Positions 7,191 through 12,272 of a stretch of 12,524 nucleotides of DNA are shown here, in pieces. The notes under the pieces are model-generated. The model worked only from the letters and a program-made list of their open reading frames with translations. It was not told where the DNA came from and did not search any database. This stretch comes from Candidatus Schekmanbacteria bacterium RIFCSPLOWO2_02_FULL_38_14 (GTDB taxonomy: Bacteria; Schekmanbacteria; GWA2-38-11). The stretch covers positions 1-12,524 of the forward strand of contig MGDH01000006.1 in the NCBI GenBank assembly GCA_001790855.1. Direction: 5' to 3'. Positions within the stretch are counted from its first letter, which is position 1. Each line of letters opens with the position of its first letter. A program made the translations under genes and the position numbers.

Positions 7191-7495
7191 TTGAAATGTT
7201 TTAAACTGTTGCCGGTACTTTTCTTCTTTTTTTTATCTGTTAGTTCTAAAATTCTGTTGGCAGACGAAAAAGAAACAAAAAGCGTTTCGTTGTTGCAACA
7301 GTAGGAGAGGACAACATACCAACTGCATCAACAATTGATTTTGAACTTCTCAAGAATGAAAGAGTGCTTTTGTGCGTTAATGAAAAAGGAACAGAAAAAA
7401 TTCTTCAGCTTGAAAAAAATCCATGGATGAGTATGGTCCATTATGAAGGCTCAATAGAAGGACCAAAAGCCCCTGAGAAAAAATGCAGTACATAA
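7191..7495 (+). pseudogene. Frameshifted exported PNPOx-like (flavin split-barrel) protein relic
   Basis: From TTG 7191 one frame gives a convincing signal peptide, MKCFKLLPVLFFFFLSV followed by SSKILLADEKETKS, then reaches a stop at 7302-7304. A second frame, open between about 7246 and 7495, reads KKRFVVATVGEDNIPTAS, then CVNEKGTEKILQLEKNP and WMSMVHYEG, the start of a pyridoxamine-5'-phosphate-oxidase-like fold. Joining the two needs one frameshift in the A-rich stretch around 7268-7285. The second frame has no start codon of its own and ends early at TAA 7493; a third frame reads EKMQYIIEVY at the end, suggesting another shift. It is therefore either a decayed gene or, less likely, a sequencing error. 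It resembles the two intact PNPOx-like proteins nearby in family but seems to have been exported. No good ribosome binding site is seen. Confidence 0.6.
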
Positions 7496-7556
7496 TTGAA
7501 GTTTACTAACCTCACACTCTACTAAATAGCCAAGCTCTTTTTCTGCATCTATTACC

Positions 7557-7584
7557 TTCTGAATTCTGGATTCTGAATTCAAAC
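7557..7584 (-). repeat. Heptamer run (copy 4), other side of the relic
   Basis: TTCTGAA, TTCTGGA, TTCTGAA, TTCAAAC are four in-phase 7-bp units ending next to the stop codon of the flavoprotein gene (7586). Read on the minus strand they contain AATCCAG, resembling the AATCCTA of copy 3, so the frameshifted relic is flanked by related heptamer runs in inverted orientation. Confidence 0.5.
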
Positions 7585-7585
7585 C

Positions 7586-8875
7586 CTAAGAGAAGAAATC
7601 TTCAGGCGCAAGATTATAAAACGACTGCATCAGCTTGGCAATCTCCGGTCTTTCTTTCTTGATTTTGTCAATCTTTTTATTAAGAATTTGAAGAAGTTTG
7701 CTTCCAGATTCGAAATGGTTAATATAGCCGTCAATATATTCTCCCTCAAGAAGTGAATAGAGATAATCAATCTCCTCATCATTGAGGTTTCTGAACCATG
7801 CGCCACGGCAGCTTTCTTCAACCTTTTTTCTGTCATTAAACTCAAAAAACTCCTGCCAAAACCTGTTATAATCCTCAAAGCCCTTCTTCCCCTCAAGCTC
7901 GTCTCTAACAGCATTTGCTGCCCTGAACCCGCACATCAAAGCACCCTGATTTTCAACCTCCTGAAAAGCTGCAGAATCACCTACAAGGATTATTTTCCCG
8001 ATTGCCGGCTTGCCAATAGGCGTCCATACAGTCCACCTGCAGGCAAACCTTTCAATAATTTTTGCTTCTCCAAACCAGTCCTTGACAACAGGATGCTCAA
8101 AAAATCTTTTCATCACATCCTTTTCGCTTATCTTTTTAAAATTAACAGGAGGCGCATACACCTCAACACAAGGCTCCTTTTCATCTTTTACAGGCTTTGG
8201 AAGCATGCTTCCTCCACCAACACCAGTAAAATCTGTCCCTGTAAACCTCACCCACGAATCATCATAAGGTGTCTTTACATTTACCATGTGGTAAGAAACA
8301 ACGCTCGTATCAAAAATTACCTTTCTGTTTTTGTTAAGCCCAAGACTTTCAACAATCTTTGAGTTCACTCCGTCTGCTGCCAGAAGAAACCTTCCGGAAA
8401 TCCACGAAGTTTTTCCACTACGGATTGTCTTTAGTCTCACTCCTTTTCCATTTTCTTCTGCTCCGGCAGAAACTGTCTGACTCTGAAATTTAACACCGGC
8501 TCTTGAAACATCTTCAAATAACCCTTTCAAGAGAGTTTCTTTATCAATTACCCTTGCAACAGCAGAATCTTTTTTCTCCATTATCACAGCTTTCCCTTTT
8601 GTTGATATCCTGACGCTTCTTTTTAAATCCCTGATGGCACCCTTGTAGGGAACTGAAAAGTTATTCTTGTGAAAAATAATTTTATCGCCTTGGAATGAAT
8701 AGTTTTCGTTATGATAATTGGGTTCAATCATCCACATCGCGCAACAGGGCCGTGTGTACCGGTAAATCTCTTTCTTTAAATCAACAAGGACAATCTTCAA
8801 CCCAAGCTCTGCGCATCTTTTTGCAGCCATCAGCCCTGAAGGTCCCCCTCCTGATATAATAACATCGCAATCCAT
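7586..8875 (-). CDS. FAD-dependent oxidoreductase, geranylgeranyl-reductase-like
   Basis: A 429-residue flavoprotein. Residues about 4-29 form the FAD Rossmann motif (DVIISGGGPSGLMAAK then VLVD), LLAADGVNSKIVESLG is the second FAD motif, and ILVGDSAAFQEVENQGALMCGFRAANAV is the C-terminal FAD-ribityl motif, a variant of the usual GDAAG. This order and length fit the geranylgeranyl-reductase/halogenase-like group of PHBH-fold flavoproteins. RPCCAMW near residue 42 has paired cysteines, near where some reductases of this class carry a redox-active Cys. The substrate is unknown; isoprenoid chain reduction is possible, given dxr in the window, but is not shown. The ATG lies only about two bases after the predicted transcription start, and no Shine-Dalgarno is seen, so it may be translated leaderless. 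Divergent from the PNPOx-like gene at 8963. Confidence 0.82.
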   Translation of the reverse strand: MDCDVIISGGGPSGLMAAKRCAELGLKIVLVDLKKEIYRYTRPCCAMWMIEPNYHNENYSFQGDKIIFHKNNFSVPYKGAIRDLKRSVRISTKGKAVIMEKKDSAVARVIDKETLLKGLFEDVSRAGVKFQSQTVSAGAEENGKGVRLKTIRSGKTSWISGRFLLAADGVNSKIVESLGLNKNRKVIFDTSVVSYHMVNVKTPYDDSWVRFTGTDFTGVGGGSMLPKPVKDEKEPCVEVYAPPVNFKKISEKDVMKRFFEHPVVKDWFGEAKIIERFACRWTVWTPIGKPAIGKIILVGDSAAFQEVENQGALMCGFRAANAVRDELEGKKGFEDYNRFWQEFFEFNDRKKVEESCRGAWFRNLNDEEIDYLYSLLEGEYIDGYINHFESGSKLLQILNKKIDKIKKERPEIAKLMQSFYNLAPEDFFS

Positions 8876-8883
8876 GACTTGAT

Positions 8884-8935
8884 TAAATAAACCTGATACA
8901 ATAAATTTGCAAGTTGTTTTTAAATCTGCTATCTT
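8884..8935. promoter_or_regulatory. Divergent promoter pair sharing one palindromic -35 box
   Basis: TTGCAA (8907-8912) is its own reverse complement. On the plus strand it is followed after 17 bases by TATCTT (8930-8935), serving the gene at 8963. On the minus strand it is followed after 17 bases by TATTTA (8889-8884), serving the gene ending at 7586. The two promoters could not be occupied at the same time, giving mutually exclusive firing. Confidence 0.5.
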
Positions 8936-8962
8936 GAACTAAATTTTTCGAGGAGGATTTCT

Positions 8963-9394
8963 ATGCGCGATATGACTGAAAAAGAGATAAAAGACTTTAT
9001 TGCAGAATGGACATGGGGAACAATTATTGCTGTTGATGGAGACAAACCCTATGCGATAGAAGTAACCTATGGTTCTGACGGGGAATACATTTACTGCGGC
9101 TCCCGCCCCGGAGGAAAAATGGCAAAATGCATAAAGGCAAACCCTAATATGATATTCAAAATATGCAACGCTGATGAAACCTACGCAACATGGAAAGCAG
9201 TGTCAGTATTTGCCAAAGCAGAAAGACTCGTAAAAAAAGAAGATATTATGCGCGGAATAAGACATATTGCAAAAGGCAGGGGAAGGGATGAATACGCCTA
9301 TGACGCGATTGGTGAAAGGATGGCTGCTAACCCTGAAAATTCAAATGCGCTGAGAATTCCTATAAAAAATGCTACAGGTGTGATGAGCAGCTAA
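8963..9394 (+). CDS. PNPOx-like flavin split-barrel protein
   Basis: A 143-residue cytoplasmic protein of the pyridoxamine 5'-phosphate oxidase-like family. The segment WGTIIAVDGDKPYAIEVTY, then EYIYCGSRPGGKMAKCIKANPNMIFKI, then WKAVSVFAKAERL has the strand order and the K..I..NP pattern of the fold, which binds FMN or F420 (sometimes heme). The length is usual for stand-alone members. AGGAGG (8951-8956) lies six bases before the ATG. No PLP-pathway neighbours are present, so vitamin B6 oxidation is unlikely; a flavin-dependent reductase or a stress role is more likely, but the substrate is unknown. It converges with the rubrerythrin gene across a shared terminator. Confidence 0.8.
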   Translation: MRDMTEKEIKDFIAEWTWGTIIAVDGDKPYAIEVTYGSDGEYIYCGSRPGGKMAKCIKANPNMIFKICNADETYATWKAVSVFAKAERLVKKEDIMRGIRHIAKGRGRDEYAYDAIGERMAANPENSNALRIPIKNATGVMSS

Positions 9395-9419
9395 AATAGA
9401 GCGAACTTTACCACTCAAA

Positions 9420-9440
9420 AAAAACCTGATTAGGGTTTTT
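9420..9440. terminator. Bidirectional terminator
   Basis: AAAAACC (9420-9426) pairs perfectly with GGTTTTT (9434-9440) around a seven-base loop. The plus strand ends in a T run and the minus strand in eight T, so it can serve both the PNPOx-like gene and the convergent rubrerythrin gene. Confidence 0.65.
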
Positions 9441-9443
9441 ATC

Positions 9444-9944
9444 CTACTCAATTTTTATGAAATTATTGCTCTTTACACTGCAAAGAGGACACTTTTCATG
9501 CGGAGCTTCTTTTTCTGCTGTATACCCGCATACAGGGCATACAAAATAAGGATACTCTTCTTTTGATGTATCAAGATTATTAAGGAGTTTCTGATATAAT
9601 TCTGCATGTCCCTTTTCAGTATCAAGCGCATATTTAAAAGACCTCTCAGCCTCCTTGTTCCCTTCCTGTTTTGCCTTTTCAAGCATTTCAGGATACATGT
9701 TCTTAAACTCATGAGTCTCTCCTGAAACTGCTTCCTGAAGGTTTTCTTTTGTGCTTCTTATTCCCTTCAAAGCACGCAGATGATTATGGGCATGAATGGT
9801 TTCAGCCTCTGCTGCTGCAAGAAAAAGCCTTGCAGCCTGATTATGACCTTCCCTTTTCGCCTTTTCTGCAAATGCTAAATATTTTCTGTTTGCCTGTGAT
9901 TCTCCTGCAAATGCCGCTTTCAAACTTTCCTCTGACATTGACAT
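9444..9944 (-). CDS. Rubrerythrin
   Basis: A 166-residue non-heme iron protein that reduces hydrogen peroxide in anaerobes using electrons from rubredoxin or NAD(P)H-linked partners, in the cytoplasm. The N-terminal ferritin-like bundle carries the diiron ligands in AFAGESQANRKYLAFAEKA, AAEAETIHAHNHL, SGETHEF and ALDTEKGHAELY. The C-terminus is a rubredoxin-like domain, CPVC and CPLC separated by 12 residues. The start is ATG 9944, with GGAGGG seven bases upstream; the in-frame TTG at 9959 overlaps that ribosome binding site and is rejected. A consensus-like promoter lies upstream, with a palindrome over its -10 box. Neighbouring PNPOx-like proteins and the FAD oxidoreductase suggest a redox-defence setting. 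Confidence 0.95.
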   Translation of the reverse strand: MSMSEESLKAAFAGESQANRKYLAFAEKAKREGHNQAARLFLAAAEAETIHAHNHLRALKGIRSTKENLQEAVSGETHEFKNMYPEMLEKAKQEGNKEAERSFKYALDTEKGHAELYQKLLNNLDTSKEEYPYFVCPVCGYTAEKEAPHEKCPLCSVKSNNFIKIE

Positions 9945-9994
9945 AATATCACCCTCCAATTAAAAATATTCCAAAACCTTACCAAAAATTAGAT

Positions 9995-10025
9995 TTTAAA
10001 TATTTAAATTTTCAAGATATGTCAA
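9995..10025 (-). promoter_or_regulatory. Promoter and possible operator of the rubrerythrin gene
   Basis: On the minus strand TTGACA (10025-10020) is followed after 17 bases by TATTTA (10002-9997). The 14-base perfect palindrome TTTAAATATTTAAA (9995-10008) overlaps the -10 box, so a repressor bound there would block transcription. The A/T content is too high to name the repressor; a PerR-like regulator would fit the gene's role but is inference. Confidence 0.5.
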
Positions 10026-10036
10026 GATGAATGACA

Positions 10037-10063
10037 AAAAAAGAGGAATTCTTGTTCTTTTTT
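10037..10063 (-). terminator. Probable terminator of the second PNPOx-like gene
   Basis: AAAAAAGA on the minus strand (10063-10056) pairs with TCTTTTTT (10044-10037) around an 11-base loop containing GAATTC, giving a T-rich 3' end. It overlaps the stop codon of the gene at 10062. The stem is A/T-rich and only moderately stable. Confidence 0.45.
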
Positions 10064-10526
10064 ACTGCCCTATTACTGTTGGCATCTTTCTCCCGTCAAC
10101 ATTGGCAGCTTCAATCCTAAATATCTTAACTGCATTGGGATTGTTCATGCTCTTTTGATAATAAGCCATTCTCTTTTCTAAATAGTTTGCCGGGTCCAGC
10201 CCAACCTTCTCCATATTCGCCTTTACCACCATCTCAATCTCTTTAATCTCCTTTACCTGCTCTAGAACTCCTTCTACTATAACAGAAGCCCACTCGCTGT
10301 GGTCCTTGTTCCAGCTGAAAACATTGAAACAGACTTTATTATTCCTCTTTAAGATATCCCATTTCCTTCCCATAGGAAACAGCGAAAGATAGACCTTTTC
10401 CTTTATATAAACAAAACCAAAGGGAATGCAGTAAGGTATGTCATTATCTGCTACGGCAAGCACACCATCTCCAACAGTGGTCAAAAGATTATCCATCTCT
10501 TCCTTGGTTAATTTTTTCATATTCAT
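10062..10526 (-). CDS. PNPOx-like flavin split-barrel protein (second copy)
   Basis: A 154-residue protein. VGDGVLAVADNDIPYCIPFGFVYIKEKVYLSLFPMGRKWDILKRNNKVCFNVF is the classical N-terminal half of the pyridoxamine 5'-phosphate oxidase/NimA-like split barrel, with the R/K-W..L..N pattern that binds flavin phosphate. SEWASVIVEGVLEQV and VKIFRIEAANVDGRKMP are the later strands. Members reduce small substrates with FMN or F420, or bind heme; NimA-type members reduce nitroimidazoles. The substrate here is unknown. It is distinct in sequence from the 143-residue copy at 8963, so this is not a recent duplication. Its ATG overlaps the stop codon of a 39-residue upstream ORF (ATGA), and AGGA lies four bases upstream. 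Confidence 0.82.
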   Translation of the reverse strand: MNMKKLTKEEMDNLLTTVGDGVLAVADNDIPYCIPFGFVYIKEKVYLSLFPMGRKWDILKRNNKVCFNVFSWNKDHSEWASVIVEGVLEQVKEIKEIEMVVKANMEKVGLDPANYLEKRMAYYQKSMNNPNAVKIFRIEAANVDGRKMPTVIGQ

Positions 10527-10642
10527 TTTTCCTTTTTTAAAAAAACACTTTTTAATAGGCTATTTTCTCTTGAAACATTTACCTCTCTTTTTTTAAAGTC
10601 ACTGCAGAAATTTTCTATTTCAAGAATCTGTTGTTCCGGCAT
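10523..10642 (-). CDS. Small 39-residue ORF coupled to the PNPOx-like gene
   Basis: From ATG 10642 (AGGA six bases upstream) a 39-residue charged peptide beginning MPEQQILEIENFCSDF is encoded. It ends in TGA that overlaps the next ATG as ATGA. The proposed promoter at 10668-10696 starts transcription near 10661, about 20 bases before this start. It resembles no family I recognise and has one Cys and no membrane segment. It may be a leader peptide that couples translation, or non-coding leader. The same frame can be opened further upstream to 10738, but that start lies upstream of the promoter and antisense to the nucleotidyltransferase relic. Confidence 0.35.
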   Translation of the reverse strand: MPEQQILEIENFCSDFKKREVNVSRENSLLKSVFLKKEK

Positions 10643-10667
10643 GTTAATTCCTAAGTTTCTTGAAAAT

Positions 10668-10696
10668 CTTATATGGCTGGAAAATTTTAATGTCAA
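10668..10696 (-). promoter_or_regulatory. Probable promoter for the small ORF and PNPOx-like gene
   Basis: On the minus strand a perfect TTGACA (10696-10691) is followed after 17 bases by TATAAG (10673-10668), one of the best promoter matches in the window. The transcript would begin near 10661, leaving about 135 bases before the PNPOx-like ATG. It lies exactly at the boundary with the truncated nucleotidyltransferase. Confidence 0.6.
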
Positions 10697-10864
10697 CAGG
10701 CTTTTCATGAAAAAGCAAAAATAACAACGGCGATTCAACGCAGGCTTGCGGAAAAATACATATCCGTTGATATCATTATTAAATCCGAAAAAAGAATGAA
10801 TCAGGAGCGAGGAAATGTAGGTGCTATAACTTACTACGCTCTTAAAGAAGGGGTTGTGGTTTGA
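10691..10864 (+). pseudogene. 5'-truncated MNT-type nucleotidyltransferase (antitoxin relic)
   Basis: An open frame with no start codon follows a stop at 10688-10690. It reads QQAFHEKAKITTAIQRRLAE, then KYISVDIIIKSEKRMNQERG, then NVGAITYYALKEGVVV. This is the C-terminal half of a minimal nucleotidyltransferase (the VDIIIKSE strand and the YYALKEGVVV tail). The N-terminal half with the catalytic GSxARG...DxD motif is absent from the sequence upstream, which instead holds the promoter and leader of a gene on the other strand. Its stop (TGA 10862-10864) overlaps the TTG start of the HEPN gene, the usual coupled arrangement of MNT-HEPN pairs. Inactive as an AMP-transferring antitoxin because the active site is missing. 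Confidence 0.72.
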
Positions 10865-11250
10865 TTGACGAAATTATAAAACTTTGGATGATAAAAGCTG
10901 ATAACAATTTAAAGACAGGGAAAGACGAATTTGTGGCCGAAAATCCGGCAACCGATACCGTATGTTTTCATATGCAGCAATGCGTTGAAAAGTATCTTAA
11001 AGTTTTTCTGGTTTTTAAAGGTAAAGAAATTTCAAAAACCCATAATTTGGCTCTTATACTCCAACAATGTATTGAAATTGACCCCGAATTTGAAAAACTC
11101 AGAATTGCAGGCGCTGATGAATTGACCGTATATGCTATCGGCACACGCTATCCAGATGATTTTTATATGCCGTCTTTGGAAGAGTCTAAAAAAGCAATAG
11201 GCATAGCCGAAGAAATCAAACAATTTGTTATTAATAAATTGAAAACTTGA
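10861..11250 (+). CDS. HEPN-domain protein (toxin-type partner of an MNT antitoxin)
   Basis: A 129-residue all-helical HEPN-domain protein (PF05168-like). Its features are the N-terminal helix LWMIKADNNLKTGKDEF, FHMQQCVEKYLKVFLVFKG (36-54), KTHNLALILQQC (59-70), and AIGTRYPDDF near 92-101. Such proteins pair with MNT nucleotidyltransferases; several are RNases whose toxicity is blocked by the partner through AMPylation. A canonical Rx4-6H motif is not obvious, which is common in this subgroup. The start TTG 10861 overlaps the stop of the truncated MNT frame, so translation may depend on coupling that has now lost its upstream start. The gene looks intact, but is either silent or harmless, given that its antitoxin is gone. 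Confidence 0.82.
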   Translation: MIDEIIKLWMIKADNNLKTGKDEFVAENPATDTVCFHMQQCVEKYLKVFLVFKGKEISKTHNLALILQQCIEIDPEFEKLRIAGADELTVYAIGTRYPDDFYMPSLEESKKAIGIAEEIKQFVINKLKT

Positions 11251-11314
11251 AAAAGTAAAAGTAATTGAATTAAAGGGAAGTTAAAGAAAAAATCTGACAG
11301 GCGCATAAAGGGAC

Positions 11315-11605
11315 GGGGAAAGGGGGACGTTGTTGAATACTATCACTTTTCATTTTTAGTTTCCGCATTTTGGATAGCCTTAACAATTGCTGAAGTACAA
11401 ACCCCCAATTGCCTTGCAATCTCTGCTGAAGGCATTCCCAGTTCGCGGCTTAAATAATATGATATCATTGTTCTTAATCTTGAGAGATTCAAAGAAGTGC
11501 AGAGTGCCGGGTGCGTCTAATCTTGCTTGTCGTGGCACGAGTATCTCTTATCACTTCCTCACACCAATTGCAAAGTGTTCTTTTTCATCAACGTCCCCCT
11601 TTTCC
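11315..11605. mobile_element. Internally deleted RAYT/IS200-like element with inverted repeats
   Basis: GGGGAAAGGGGGACGTTG with a short extension (11315-11337) and its reverse complement TCAACGTCCCCCTTTTCC region (11584-11605) form inverted ends about 290 bases apart. They share AGGGGGACGTTG and then T/A-TGA. Between them lie only the two ends of a REP-associated tyrosine transposase gene. The result is MITE-like: it could not move without a transposase from elsewhere. Confidence 0.7.
11343..11538 (-). pseudogene. REP-associated tyrosine transposase (RAYT) reduced to its N- and C-terminal ends
   Basis: From GTG 11538 the frame reads MPRQARLDAPGTLHFF, the typical RAYT/IS200-like N-terminus. 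In a different frame, the sequence from about 11492 to the TGA at 11343-11345 reads LSRLRTMISYYLSRELGMPS, then AEIARQLGVCTSAIVKAIQN and AETKNEK, the C-terminal helix-turn-helix of the same family. The whole Y1 nuclease core, including the HUH motif and catalytic Tyr (about 150 or more residues), is missing, and the junction near 11489-11500 shifts the frame. The protein is inactive. Confidence 0.78.
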
Positions 11606-11762
11606 TCCCTGGGTTCTGTTTATCTCGGTAGGACTGTTTGCTATTAGGGAGCTTATTGTGGCTGTAAAACTCCCTATAGTAAGGATTGACAGACGGATAT
11701 TTCTTGATATCTATGCCCTTGATGAGTGGATTATGTCCAATAAAACCAGATATACTTATTAA
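11606..11762 (+). pseudogene. 3' end of an excisionase-like (HTH_17/MerR-type) DNA-binding gene
   Basis: Just right of the element end, an open frame reads AVKLPIVRIDRRIFLDIYAL then DEWIMSNKTRYTY and stops at 11760-11762. KLPxVRI.RR.F.D...L.EWI is the wing and final helix of excisionase-type HTH_17 proteins. The N-terminal recognition helices are not seen; the frame upstream runs through the transposase relic. Presumably the gene was cut by the insertion or a deletion next to it; its 5' part was not found left of the element. Confidence 0.5.
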
Positions 11763-11817
11763 ATACTTCCTTATTATCTACATTTAAATTTTAAGATTGT
11801 ATTGAAAATAAATTTTA

Positions 11818-11861
11818 TTGATATAAATTAAGTTATACTTCTATAACCATATATAGCTATA
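11818..11861 (+). promoter_or_regulatory. Promoter and operator palindromes of the ribbon-helix-helix gene
   Basis: TTGATA (11818-11823) and TATAAC (11842-11847) are 18 bases apart. Two palindromes overlap and follow the -10 box: GTTATACTTCTATAAC (11832-11847) and TATAGCTATA (11852-11861), with centres 17 bases apart. This is the expected layout for autorepression by a ribbon-helix-helix protein, the product of the next gene. Confidence 0.5.
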
Positions 11862-11887
11862 CATTAAATATTGAGGGAATAATCTAT

Positions 11888-12142
11888 ATGCCAAAACGAA
11901 AGGTAACATTCTTTATTGAACAGGAAATGTTAGATGAACTCAAAGAACTTTCAAGTGTTTTAAGAGTCACGCAGGCAGCTTATATCCGTGAGGGTATCAA
12001 ATATGTGTTAGAAAGGTATCGCGGATTAAAGAAAGCCCAGAAAGAGGGTAGATATCCTTCTGGAGATGAAATTCCATTAAATCTACATATTCTAAGGTCT
12101 ACTGCTCAAAAGTACAAGAAAGCAAAAAAGGGAAGGAAATGA
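11888..12142 (+). CDS. Ribbon-helix-helix (CopG/Arc-type) DNA-binding protein, antitoxin-like
   Basis: An 84-residue protein. Residues 1-10 (MPKRKVTFFI) form the DNA-contacting beta strand. Two helices follow: EQEMLDELKELSSVLRVT and QAAYIREGIKYVLERYRGLK, the classical RHH layout. The basic tail KKAQKEG through KYKKAKKGRK could neutralise a partner or contact DNA. GAGGG lies about eight bases before the ATG. Palindromes over the promoter suggest autoregulation. It resembles type II antitoxins, but no toxin follows: the next start codon leads into a truncated frame. A plasmid or phage repressor is the alternative. Confidence 0.82.
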   Translation: MPKRKVTFFIEQEMLDELKELSSVLRVTQAAYIREGIKYVLERYRGLKKAQKEGRYPSGDEIPLNLHILRSTAQKYKKAKKGRK

Positions 12143-12170
12143 ATATTTATTAATCAATACCAATTAAAAG

Positions 12171-12272
12171 AAAGGAGGTTGAAAATAGATGGAAAGCATA
12201 TTTAATTTCATTTCCCCTCGAAATCCTTCAGTCCATTCTGCTTCTTTGCAACCTTTGCATAATATCCGTTAA
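12171..12272 (+). other. Orphan ribosome binding site and truncated reading frame
   Basis: A strong AAAGGAGG (12171-12178) precedes ATG 12189 by ten bases, 46 bases after the ribbon-helix-helix stop. The frame begins MESIFNF and ends after 27 residues at TAA 12270-12272. From about 12208 it is antisense to the convergent transglycosylase gene. It looks like the start of a former second operon gene whose body was replaced by the transglycosylase segment. Confidence 0.4.

Noticed and set aside
7496-7556. Minus-strand fragment reading VIDAEKELGYLVECEVSKLQ
   Set aside because: It looks protein-like but has no start, no recognisable family and lies between a pseudogene and a repeat; too short to call.
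10527-10661. Riboswitch in the 135-base leader of the second PNPOx-like gene
   Set aside because: No FMN-riboswitch or other recognisable conserved core was seen; a small ORF explains the leader better.
10523-10738. A 71-residue protein starting at 10738
   Set aside because: Its first part lies upstream of the likely promoter and antisense to the nucleotidyltransferase relic; only the shorter 39-residue version is supported.
11511-11762. An 83-residue plus-strand protein
   Set aside because: Its first half is antisense to the transposase relic; only the last part resembles a protein family.
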